From the NCBI GenBank assembly GCA_946405655.1, contig CAMJHX010000111.1, forward strand, positions 1-5,035: DNA of 5,035 nucleotides. Reading direction: 5' to 3'. A model generated the notes under the pieces. The model worked only from the letters and a program-made list of their open reading frames with translations, did no database searches and was not told where the DNA came from. The position numbers were made by a program, and so were the translations under genes. Source of the DNA: an uncultured Clostridia bacterium. Its GTDB lineage: Bacteria; Bacillota; Clostridia; Oscillospirales; Oscillospiraceae. Positions 1-5,035 of the stretch are shown here, piece by piece (the stretch's first letter is position 1; each line of letters opens with the position of its first letter).

Positions 1-1
1 C

Positions 2-1192
2 ATCGACTACAACGAGTTCGTCGGCCGCATCGCGATCGGCCGCATCGAGCGCGGCACCGTGAAGCAGAACCAGGAGATCGCCGTCTGCAACTACCACGCG
101 CCGGACGCCGCGCCCAAGAAGGCGAAGGCCGTGAGCATGTATCAGTTCGAGGGTCTGAACCGCGTGCCCGTGCAGGAGGCCACCGCCGGCAACATCATTG
201 CGATGAGCGGCATCGGCGATATCACCATCGGCGACACGATCTGCGCGACCGACTGCGTGGAGCCGATCGAATTCGTGAAGATCTCCGCCCCGACGCTGGA
301 GATGACCTTCTCCGTCAACGACGGCCCCTTCGCCGGACGCGAGGGCAAGTACGTCACGAGCCGCCAGATCCGCGACCGCCTCATGCGCGAGACGCTCAAG
401 GACGTGAGCCTGCGCGTGAGCGAAATTGAGAACGCGACGGACTCCTTCAACGTCGCCGGACGCGGCGAGATGAGCCTCTCGATCCTGATCGAGACGATGC
501 GCCGCGAGGGCTATGAGTTCCAGGTGTCTCCCCCGCGCGTGCTGTATCAGACGATCGACGGCGTTCGCTGCGAGCCGATGGAGCGCCTCGTCGCCGACGT
601 GCCGACCGAGGCCTGCGGCGCCGTGATCGAGAAGCTCTCCTCCCGCAAGGGCGAAATGCAGGAGATGCTGCCGATCGGCAAGCGCACGAGACTCGAGTTC
701 ATCGTGCCGAGCCGGGGACTGTTCGGCTATCGCAATGAGTTCCTCACCGACACGAAGGGCGAGGGCATCATGGCGAGCGTGTTCGATTCCTACGCCCCGT
801 TCAAGGGCGAGCTGCAGCGCCGCGGCACGGGCTCCCTCGTCGCGTTCGAGACCGGCGAGAGCGTGACCTACGGCCTCTTCAACGCGCAGGAGCGCGGCCA
901 GCTCTTCATCGGGCCGGGCGTGCCGGTGTATGAGGGCATGGTCGTGGGCGTCTGCCCGAAGGCGGAGGACATCAGCGTGAACGTCTGCAAGAAAAAACAG
1001 CTGACGAACATGCGCGCAGCAGGCAGCGACGAGGCGCTCCGCCTCGTGCCGCCGCGTCAGCTGAGTCTGGAGCAGTGCCTGGAGTTCCTCGCGGACGACG
1101 AGCTGCTCGAAGTCACGCCGCAGAACCTGCGCATCCGCAAGCGGATTCTGGATCACAGCCAGAGAATGAAGGCCACGCATCCGAAGAAATAA
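2..1192 (+). CDS. typA: Translational GTPase TypA/BipA, C-terminal two thirds (5' end outside window)
   Basis: TypA/BipA is a ribosome-binding GTPase of the EF-G family, linked to ribosome assembly and stress growth. The frame is open from the first full codon (IDYNEFVGRIAIGRIERG, the start of domain II), so the ATG-less 5' edge is a cut, not a start; the GTG at 59 is internal. About 396 residues are present against roughly 605-610 for the family, so the G domain (some 210 residues) is missing. In window residue numbers: domain II about 1-95; EF-G III-like about 97-185 with GRGEMSLSILIETMRREGYE at 153-172; EF-G C-like domain about 188-270 with SRGLFGYRNEFLTDTKGEGI at 237-256; the TypA-specific C-terminal domain about 275-390 with NVCKKKQLTNMRAAGSDEAL at 327-346 and RIRKRILD near the end. 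GEMSLS replaces the GELHLS that I recall as usual. Alanine codons are GCC/GCG/GCA; I found no GCT. The stop is TAA at 1190-1192, followed at once by a terminator. Confidence 0.97.
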   Translation: MDYNEFVGRIAIGRIERGTVKQNQEIAVCNYHAPDAAPKKAKAVSMYQFEGLNRVPVQEATAGNIIAMSGIGDITIGDTICATDCVEPIEFVKISAPTLEMTFSVNDGPFAGREGKYVTSRQIRDRLMRETLKDVSLRVSEIENATDSFNVAGRGEMSLSILIETMRREGYEFQVSPPRVLYQTIDGVRCEPMERLVADVPTEACGAVIEKLSSRKGEMQEMLPIGKRTRLEFIVPSRGLFGYRNEFLTDTKGEGIMASVFDSYAPFKGELQRRGTGSLVAFETGESVTYGLFNAQERGQLFIGPGVPVYEGMVVGVCPKAEDISVNVCKKKQLTNMRAAGSDEALRLVPPRQLSLEQCLEFLADDELLEVTPQNLRIRKRILDHSQRMKATHPKK

Positions 1193-1194
1193 TC

Positions 1195-1230
1195 AAAAAG
1201 AGAGCCTGCTTTGAGAAGGCTCTCTTTTTT
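1195..1230. terminator. Rho-independent terminator, probably bidirectional
   Basis: AAAAAGAGAGCCT (1195-1207) pairs perfectly with AGGCTCTCTTTTT (1217-1229) around a 9-base loop. The plus strand ends in six T (1225-1230) and the minus strand reads five T on its side. It starts two bases after the typA stop, so it ends typA transcription. Because the facing minus-strand unit (1420-3028) has no other T-tailed hairpin in its 3' region, the same hairpin probably stops that transcript too. Confidence 0.93.
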
Positions 1231-1244
1231 CTTTATCGGAACGC

Positions 1245-1270
1245 GGCGGCCCACAGGTGGCCGCCCTACG
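1245..1270. repeat. GC-rich extragenic hairpin repeat, copy 1
   Basis: GGCGGCC (1245-1251) pairs with GGCCGCC (1259-1265) around CACAGGT-like loop bases. It ends in CCGCCCTACG (1261-1270), the exact reverse complement of CGTAGGGCGG at 1347-1356. I recall GTAGGGCGG-type hairpins as common between genes in gut Clostridia; that is memory, not a search. The role is unknown; it lies outside any gene. Confidence 0.6.
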
Positions 1271-1346
1271 CTCTGGTTTGGATGGTGCTTTGCAGGGGAC
1301 GACGCCCTCGGCGGCCCGCCAATGATGCTCCGCACAGAAAGAGAAT

Positions 1347-1371
1347 CGTAGGGCGGTAGCTTGCTGCCGCC
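1347..1371. repeat. GC-rich extragenic hairpin repeat, copy 2 (inverted relative to copy 1)
   Basis: It opens with CGTAGGGCGG, the inverted match of 1261-1270. GGCGGTAGC (1352-1360) pairs with GCTGCCGCC (1363-1371), with one G-T wobble and a very tight loop. The DNA between the two copies (1271-1346) has TGCAGGGG...GGCGGCCC at 1291-1316, which resembles the opposite strand of the next hairpin (1390-1418). The stretch therefore looks like nested repeat debris rather than a gene. Confidence 0.6.
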
Positions 1372-1389
1372 GTAACTGCCGAATTCGTC

Positions 1390-1418
1390 CCGGCGGCCCC
1401 TGCGAGGGGATGCGCCGG
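1390..1418. repeat. GC-rich hairpin directly after the minus-strand membrane gene
   Basis: CCGGCG (1390-1395) pairs with CGCCGG (1413-1418), and inside it CCCCT (1397-1401) pairs with AGGGG (1405-1409) around GCG. It begins one base beyond the stop codon of the gene at 1420-2226. There is no T-run after it on the minus strand, so it is not a standard terminator. It could protect the 3' end of that mRNA from exonucleases or simply be another copy of the extragenic repeat family. Confidence 0.55.
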
Positions 1419-1419
1419 T

Positions 1420-2226
1420 TTATTCCTCCGCGGGTTCTCTTTCCGGTTTCTTCCTGCCTTTCGGCAGGGTGATTTTCACGCCGAAGAGGAGCTTGATGAG
1501 CCAGAGCACGAACGCCAGCACCAGAATCGGGATGATGCAGGACGTGACGATGAAGACCGCGATGGACTCGACGAAGCGGTTGATGATGTTCGCGCCCTTG
1601 TCGAGCACGGAGGAGATCGTCTGCCCGGTTTTCTTCAGGAGTGAGAGAACGCCGTTGCTGCCGCTCTCGTTGGAGATCTGCGCGGACTCCGCGCTCATCT
1701 CGTCGGATTCTGCCAGCGCCGTCTCCACAATGTCCCGGTGGTTTTCATAGACCATGTCGGACACCTTGAGGCTGAGCGGAATGGCGATGAACACCGCGAG
1801 ACCGAAGATCGCGATCTTTGCCGCGGCGCGGCGCAGCACCGCGGAGCCGGAGAAGAGTGAAACGATGCACAGCGCGCAGGCGATCGGGATGATGAAGCGG
1901 AACACCGCGAGGCCGAGGATCGCGAGGAGGTTCTTCTCGGTATAGAGCACGGTGAGGATCAGCAGAAAGTAGCCCGTGAAGTCCGCGAGCTTTCCCGCGA
2001 TGGGAGACGCCGTATCGCCCGGCAGGGCGGAGATGCCCGTGGAGATCAAGGCGGAGGACGCGCTCAGCTGCAGAACATTTTTCGTCTTCTCATCGAGCGA
2101 GGCGAGCGTGGAGGCGAACGTCTCGTTGGAGGAGGTCCTCTGCGCGAGCACAAAGATGGAGATTGCTGCGATCAGAAGCAGCAGCGCGGAGAGCAGCACA
2201 TTTTTCAGCAGGGTTTCGCGTTTCAT
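1420..2226 (-). CDS. Unrecognised membrane protein with about four membrane segments
   Basis: The gene encodes 268 residues in a family I cannot name. The start is ATG at 2226, supported by AGAGAGG at 2235-2241 eight bases upstream; the stop is TAA. Hydrophobic segments lie at about 9-28, 99-125, 136-153 and 220-248; a shorter one at 83-95 is probably re-entrant or part of the second segment. With four segments the positive-inside rule fits: MKRETLLK, RRAAAK (132-137) and the KGRKKPER tail face the cytoplasm, while the acidic, Ser-rich loop at about 154-219 faces out. A polar stretch at 30-82 contains LPGDTASPIAGKLADFTGYF, which looks like the most motif-like part of the chain. The gene follows the DUF4230-type gene after 115 bases with no clear promoter of its own, so co-transcription is likely. 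No catalytic motif is visible. The coding call is firm; the function is unknown. Confidence 0.88.
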   Translation of the reverse strand: MKRETLLKNVLLSALLLLIAAISIFVLAQRTSSNETFASTLASLDEKTKNVLQLSASSALISTGISALPGDTASPIAGKLADFTGYFLLILTVLYTEKNLLAILGLAVFRFIIPIACALCIVSLFSGSAVLRRAAAKIAIFGLAVFIAIPLSLKVSDMVYENHRDIVETALAESDEMSAESAQISNESGSNGVLSLLKKTGQTISSVLDKGANIINRFVESIAVFIVTSCIIPILVLAFVLWLIKLLFGVKITLPKGRKKPEREPAEE

Positions 2227-2300
2227 GGGAAATACCTCTCTATTCTATCTTTACAGCGAAATCGAGTTTCTTTCATCCGGGCAATCGTCGCCCCTCATCC

Positions 2301-2339
2301 ACCGCGCAGGCGCGGTCCCCCTTCCCCCGAGGGGGAAGG
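2301..2339. repeat. Double GC-rich hairpin repeat between the two minus-strand genes
   Basis: ACCGCG (2301-2306) pairs with CGCGGT (2311-2316), and CCTTCCCCC (2320-2328) pairs with GGGGGAAGG (2331-2339). Preceded by CCCCTCATCC (2291-2300), this matches a layout (CCTCATCC, variable stem, CCTTCCCCC-GGGGGAAGG) that I remember as a frequent intergenic repeat in gut Firmicutes. On the minus strand the second stem starts two bases after the stop of the upstream gene. With no T-run it is more likely to stabilise the mRNA or cause partial attenuation than to terminate fully. Confidence 0.65.
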
Positions 2340-2341
2340 CT

Positions 2342-3028
2342 TCAGCGGGAGGAAAAATCGAGCGTGTAGCTATCGTCCATCAGGACGCTTTGGATGAAGC
2401 GCTCGATGAGGAGCCTTGCCTGCTCGTCGGCGCGCGTGAGCACGCCCTTGTCGACGGCGTTTTGCTGCGCGTCACGCTCCAGCTCCGTGAGCGACTGGTT
2501 GAAATCCGAGGCGGACAGCGGGTTGCCGAGGCCGGTTTTCTCCGAGTAGAGCACGAAGCTGTTCGGGTCGATCTCGGTGCTCTGGATCTTCGCCTTCGGG
2601 AGCGTGACGGTCAGGTGCACCCCGTCGTCAAGCTGCTCAGACGTGACCTTGACGGCGGCAAAGTCGATGCCGGCGCGGATGACGCCGTCGTAGCTTGCGA
2701 TGTAATTCGTCTCCGTCCACGGCAGGTCGATGCCGAGAAACTGCTTGAGGTTGGAATAGGTGATGACCTCTGTGAAGGCGTATTCCTCCGTGGTGAGCTC
2801 GCCCATCGCCTTGAGCCCGTCCTGCACCGTCTCGAGCACGACGGTCTCCTCCTCCTGCACGAGGGAGAAGCCCTGATGCTGCTCCGCCGTCGGCTTCGGT
2901 GTGGCGGCTGCCGCCGCCTGCGCCGCGCTCCGGCGCAGATACAGGCCGAAAAGGATCACGCCGAGGATCGCCGCGAGCACAACGAGGATCGCGATCAGGT
3001 ATGCCCGTTCCTTTCTGGTTTTCAGCAT
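2342..3028 (-). CDS. Membrane-anchored DUF4230-type protein
   Basis: The gene encodes 228 residues. DUF4230 is a family of unknown function, mostly of anchored envelope proteins. Residues 1-8 are basic (MLKTRKER), 9-31 form one membrane segment (AYLIAILVVLAAILGVILFG...), and an Ala/Pro-rich linker (33-50) leads to the outer domain. The family-like core covers about 60-165: an ITYSNLKQFLG stretch at 89-99, YDGVIRAGIDFAAVKV at 113-128, then LTVTLPKAKIQSTEIDPNSF at 139-158. A predicted helical C-terminus (about 172-216) follows. The frame stays open to an ATG at 3157, but that start would add 43 unlike residues, has no ribosome site, and lies upstream of the promoter at 3071-3099. The ATG at 3028 has AAAGGGGG seven bases upstream and puts the basic-then-hydrophobic anchor at the N-terminus. 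It is the first gene of a likely two-gene unit. The family call comes from motif memory. Confidence 0.87.
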   Translation of the reverse strand: MLKTRKERAYLIAILVVLAAILGVILFGLYLRRSAAQAAAAATPKPTAEQHQGFSLVQEEETVVLETVQDGLKAMGELTTEEYAFTEVITYSNLKQFLGIDLPWTETNYIASYDGVIRAGIDFAAVKVTSEQLDDGVHLTVTLPKAKIQSTEIDPNSFVLYSEKTGLGNPLSASDFNQSLTELERDAQQNAVDKGVLTRADEQARLLIERFIQSVLMDDSYTLDFSSR

Positions 3029-3035
3029 ATCGAAG

Positions 3036-3043
3036 CCCCCTTT
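3036..3043 (-). promoter_or_regulatory. Ribosome binding site that fixes the DUF4230-type gene start
   Basis: AAAGGGGG on the minus strand sits seven bases before the ATG at 3028. It decides the start in favour of 3028 over the longer frame from 3157. Confidence 0.85.
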
Positions 3044-3070
3044 GTCTCTCTTTCGGGTTGTTCTGAGGCT

Positions 3071-3099
3071 ATGATACCATACAATTGAAAGGATCACAA
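3071..3099 (-). promoter_or_regulatory. SigA-type extended -10 promoter for the minus-strand unit
   Basis: Read on the minus strand: TTGTGA (3099-3094), a 17-base spacer, then TATCAT (3076-3071). The spacer ends in TGG, giving the TGN extension of the -10 box. Transcription would start near 3064, about 36 bases before the ATG at 3028, leaving a short leader with the ribosome site. Three features agree (spacing, both boxes, extended -10), but no start has been mapped. Confidence 0.75.
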
Positions 3100-3177
3100 G
3101 AAATCCGCACGGCGGAACATCCGTCCGCTCCGCTTCGTCAGATGGCACAGAGGCCATGCCGCGAATCTGTACAAAAC

Positions 3178-3276
3178 GGACACTTTCAAAACGGTGAATA
3201 ATTGCACAAATATTTGTAACATTTTTGTTAAAAAAATAAATTTTTCAACAGCGTTCATTTTTTTGTTCACTGACTC
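3178..3276. promoter_or_regulatory. AT-rich, possibly curved region upstream of the plus-strand promoter
   Basis: This is a sharp drop in GC between GC-rich genes. A or T runs are centred near 3224, 3233, 3243, 3261 and (beyond the -35 box) 3291, close to multiples of 10 bases, as in bent DNA or UP elements. It also holds the perfect inverted repeat TAACA-TTTT-TGTTA (3217-3230), a possible operator half-site pair, and TTCA at 3244, 3254 and 3266. The part of the intergenic region to its left (3100-3177) holds only short weak hairpins (for example TCCGC-ACG-GCGGA at 3104-3116) that I do not interpret. Confidence 0.5.
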
Positions 3277-3305
3277 TTGCTAATTCACAAAAATTAAGCT
3301 ATATT
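3277..3305 (+). promoter_or_regulatory. SigA-type promoter for the twin-heptad membrane protein gene
   Basis: TTGCTA (3277-3282), a 17-base spacer, and TATATT (3300-3305). The predicted transcription start is near 3312, giving a leader of about 54 bases to the ATG at 3366. The AT-rich DNA directly upstream would favour strong activity. Confidence 0.72.
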
Positions 3306-3317
3306 TTAGGAGTACGA

Positions 3318-3336
3318 TTCGGGATAATGGCCCGAA
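3318..3336 (+). other. Small stem-loop in the 5' leader
   Basis: TTCGGG (3318-3323) pairs with CCCGAA (3331-3336) around a seven-base loop. It would lie very near the predicted 5' end of the mRNA at about 3312 and leaves the ribosome site at 3355-3359 free, so it is better explained as a 5' protective hairpin than as a switch. It is short, so chance is possible. Confidence 0.4.
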
Positions 3337-3354
3337 ATATATTAGCAGTAGAGT

Positions 3355-3359
3355 GGAGG
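3355..3359 (+). promoter_or_regulatory. Ribosome binding site choosing between two in-frame ATGs
   Basis: GGAGG lies six bases before the ATG at 3366. Another in-frame ATG at 3360 abuts the GGAGG with no spacer and cannot be used efficiently, so 3366 is the start. Confidence 0.85.
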
Positions 3360-3365
3360 ATGAAT

Positions 3366-5035
3366 ATGAAAAAAGTACTGCTTGCAATCCTCAGCCTCTG
3401 CCTGATCGCCGCGAGCCTCTTCGGTCTGTTCACCGGAGTCGCCGGCATGAAGGACGTGCTGAATATCAAGGACTACAAGACTGAGGACCAGGACTCCGGT
3501 CTGGCTCAGATCAACGACGAGCTCCTGCCCGGTATTCAGCAGCTGAAGGAGAACCTTGACACCTATCTCGATGGTGTCGCCCAGTTTGAAGACGGCAAGG
3601 CTCAGGTTGCTGACGGCGAAGCCCAGCTCGCTGCCGGCGCCGCGCAGCTGAGAGACGGCGAAGCCCAGCTCGCCGCCGGCAAGGCCGAGCTCGCCGCCAA
3701 CACCGACGCCTACAATAAGGGCAAAGAGCTGCAGGGCACGCTGAACACCGTCAACGGCCTCATCGGTCAGTGGAAGGCGACCAAGGAAGCCATCGTGAAC
3801 GGCACCAGCGATCTGCTGCACAACAACCCCCTCGATCCGCTGGATCTGGGCGGCAACACCTATGACGCTGCCATCCGCACCGCGGAGCAGACCTTCCTCA
3901 GCACCGTCCGCAGCGTGCTGAGCACCCCCCTGATCACCCAGACGCTCGGCATGAGCATCGACATCCCGCAGGACGCTGACAACTTCCCGAACTGGTTCCA
4001 GGGCTTCGTGGCTGACGCCAACGCCCAGCTGGCCCGTTATGAGGACGGCCAGCGCCAGATCGCTGCCGGCGAAGCGCAGCTCGCGCAGGGCTACGCCGAC
4101 TACGCTGCCGGTCAGCAGCAGCTGGCTGACGGCAAGCAGCAGCTCGCCGAAGGCGAGGCTCAGCTCGCCGTGTTCGAAGAGGGCTCCGTGACCCTGTCCG
4201 TGGGTCTTGCCCGTCTGATGACTCAGCCTGCCTACCAGAACAACTACGTCGGCCAGGTGTTCCCCGCTGAGAGCGAGGTTCCCGGCAAGCTGTTCGACAC
4301 CATGTACAACAACATCGAAGAGAGCGACCGTGACGCTGTCATCGCCGCTGTCTTCCCCGGCTTCTGGGATACCGAGGATGCCAACGCCATGGGCTTCCCG
4401 AAGTCTCAGGGTGAGGGCGACGAGGTTGTTCCCAGCATGCTCACCATCCTCCGCAAGGATGAGTACCTCGGACCGAGCTTCGATCCCGCTACCGACATCT
4501 ACATGAAGGAGAACGGCGGCATCATGGTCCGCAACGGCTACCCCGTTGTTGACCTCGACGTGGCCGAGACCATCGCCAACGCCGGTATCGACTACATCAA
4601 CGAGTTCCAGGGTCCCGCTGTCATGAAGGAAGTCATCGGCAAGCTCGTCACCTATGCTCTGATGCTCATCGGCTCCGTCGCGGGTCTGCTCGGCGGTCTC
4701 TTCGGTCTGCTGGCCCTGTTCGGAAAGTGCACCGGCGCTGCCAAGGTGTTCGGCTGGATCTCCGCCATCTCCGCCATCGGCGGCGTGATCGCCACGCTCG
4801 TGACCGGCGGCTTCAAGGGCTATGCCTTCGGTGTTTCCGACGGCGCTCTGAATCCGTGGGGCCACATCATTGGCGATATCCCGGGCAAGGAACAGCTCAA
4901 GGCTCTGATCATTCTGGCCATCGTTGCGCTGCTCTTCGCCATCGTCGCCTCCATGGTCCGCAAGGCGTTCAAGAAGGCCAAGAAGGCTGCGAAGGCTCCT
5001 GCCTACGCCGCTGCTCCTGTGGCGCAGCCCGTGTA
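3366..5035 (+). CDS. Large membrane protein with two XXXLXXG heptad blocks (3' end at or beyond window edge)
   Basis: It has 556 codons with no stop; the window ends in GTG TA, so a stop could be the very next base or the chain may continue. Residues 4-25 are a hydrophobic anchor or signal peptide (MKKVLLAILSLCLIAASLFG). Heptads with Gly at 70, 77, 84, 91, 98, 105 and again at 228, 235, 242, 249, 256, 263 flank a 112-223 domain. A polar region (271-425) I do not recognise follows, then membrane segments at about 427-452, 459-481 and 512-531, and a KAFKKAKKAAKAPAYAAAP tail. Lys in the 453-460 loop and in the tail fits an outer region of about 400 residues. The heptad matches the XXXLXXG pattern (TIGR03057) seen in YhgE/Pip-type proteins, which have an N-terminal segment and a C-terminal membrane part; three C-terminal segments is fewer than I expect there, so it may be a relative or a separate family. 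About 24 GCT alanine codons, against none in typA, suggest high expression. Function unknown. Confidence 0.93.
   Translation, partial: MKKVLLAILSLCLIAASLFGLFTGVAGMKDVLNIKDYKTEDQDSGLAQINDELLPGIQQLKENLDTYLDGVAQFEDGKAQVADGEAQLAAGAAQLRDGEAQLAAGKAELAANTDAYNKGKELQGTLNTVNGLIGQWKATKEAIVNGTSDLLHNNPLDPLDLGGNTYDAAIRTAEQTFLSTVRSVLSTPLITQTLGMSIDIPQDADNFPNWFQGFVADANAQLARYEDGQRQIAAGEAQLAQGYADYAAGQQQLADGKQQLAEGEAQLAVFEEGSVTLSVGLARLMTQPAYQNNYVGQVFPAESEVPGKLFDTMYNNIEESDRDAVIAAVFPGFWDTEDANAMGFPKSQGEGDEVVPSMLTILRKDEYLGPSFDPATDIYMKENGGIMVRNGYPVVDLDVAETIANAGIDYINEFQGPAVMKEVIGKLVTYALMLIGSVAGLLGGLFGLLALFGKCTGAAKVFGWISAISAIGGVIATLVTGGFKGYAFGVSDGALNPWGHIIGDIPGKEQLKALIILAIVALLFAIVASMVRKAFKKAKKAAKAPAYAAAPVAQPV
3564..3698 (+). 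repeat. Heptad repeat block 1 (six Gly-spaced heptads)
   Basis: Codes residues about 67-111, with a glycine every seventh residue (70-105) and consensus G-x-A-Q-L-A-x. At DNA level GACGGCGAAGCCCAGCTCGC occurs twice, at 3612-3631 and 3654-3673, exactly 42 bases (two heptads) apart, which suggests duplication of a two-heptad unit. Such heptads are expected to form an alpha-helical coiled coil. Confidence 0.85.
4035..4175 (+). repeat. Heptad repeat block 2 (six Gly-spaced heptads)
   Basis: Codes residues about 224-270, with glycine at 228, 235, 242, 249, 256 and 263. It shares the same consensus as block 1 (EAQLA, QQLADG, AEGEAQLA), with more Gln and two Tyr-containing units. The number of heptads equals that of block 1, so the two could pair as the arms of an antiparallel coiled-coil hairpin. 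Confidence 0.85.

Noticed and set aside
142..450. Minus-strand frame opposite typA
   Set aside because: Fully inside a well-recognised typA coding region; no ribosome site or family features.
1075..1359. Short plus-strand frame over the typA end, terminator and repeats
   Set aside because: It overlaps typA in another frame, reads through the terminator hairpin, and is Arg/Pro-rich, as GC-rich repeats give by chance.
1245..1418. CRISPR array or structured RNA in the hairpin-rich gap
   Set aside because: The repeats are inverted and unevenly spaced with no uniform spacers, and I see no tRNA, riboswitch or known small RNA pattern.
1976..3088. Plus-strand open frame of 370 codons
   Set aside because: It runs opposite both minus-strand genes and across their gap, and its Arg/Glu/Leu-rich, low-complexity product and lack of a ribosome site mark it as a shadow.
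3029..3157. N-terminal extension of the DUF4230-type protein to the ATG at 3157
   Set aside because: No ribosome site, crosses the promoter boxes, and would place 43 atypical residues before a normal basic-plus-hydrophobic anchor that starts at 3028.
3318..3336. Riboswitch or attenuator in the leader of the heptad gene
   Set aside because: The leader is only about 54 bases, with one six-pair stem and no T-tailed or competing hairpin.
3342..4865. Long open frame on the minus strand (507 codons)
   Set aside because: It lies opposite the plus-strand heptad gene, which has a promoter, ribosome site, membrane segments and regular heptads. The reverse frame stays open because of the GC-rich, C-ending codons of the sense gene; its protein is a His/Val/Gly-rich shadow with no ribosome site.

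Overview
The window looks like a piece of chromosome from a GC-rich member of the Clostridia, probably a gut Oscillospiraceae/Ruminococcaceae-type bacterium. This rests on the Firmicutes-style ribosome binding sites (AGAGAGG, AAAGGGGG, GGAGG), SigA-type promoters, GC-rich coding sequence next to very AT-rich promoter DNA, the DUF4230-like and XXXLXXG-heptad membrane proteins, and GC-rich hairpin repeats between genes of a kind I remember from such genomes. The taxonomic call is inference. I see no phage, IS, CRISPR or RNA gene.

Layout: (1) 2-1192, + strand: the last ~396 residues of the translational GTPase TypA/BipA, cut by the window edge and followed by a strong terminator (1195-1230) that can work in both directions. 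(2) 1231-1419: a non-coding stretch of GC-rich hairpin repeats, including an exact inverted pair of a 10-base motif. (3) 1420-3028, - strand: a probable two-gene unit. The promoter-proximal gene (2342-3028) encodes a single-pass anchored DUF4230-type protein. The second (1420-2226) encodes an unrecognised protein with about four membrane segments. A GC-rich hairpin repeat lies between them. (4) 3029-3365: a divergent control region with a good extended -10 promoter for the minus unit and, on the other side, an AT-rich, possibly curved stretch ending in a good promoter for the plus gene. (5) 3366-5035, + strand: a large membrane protein, still open at the window end. It has an N-terminal membrane segment, a ~400-residue outer region with two blocks of six XXXLXXG heptads, three C-terminal membrane segments and a Lys/Ala/Pro tail. 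This gene has no stop inside the window; on its opposite strand lies a 507-codon open frame that is only a shadow.

TypA is ordinary housekeeping. The other three genes all encode cell-envelope proteins, two of them sharing a unit divergent from the third. A shared envelope role is possible but nothing in the sequence proves it. The best candidate for something little described is the twin-heptad protein, together with its promoter and codon usage, which suggest high expression.
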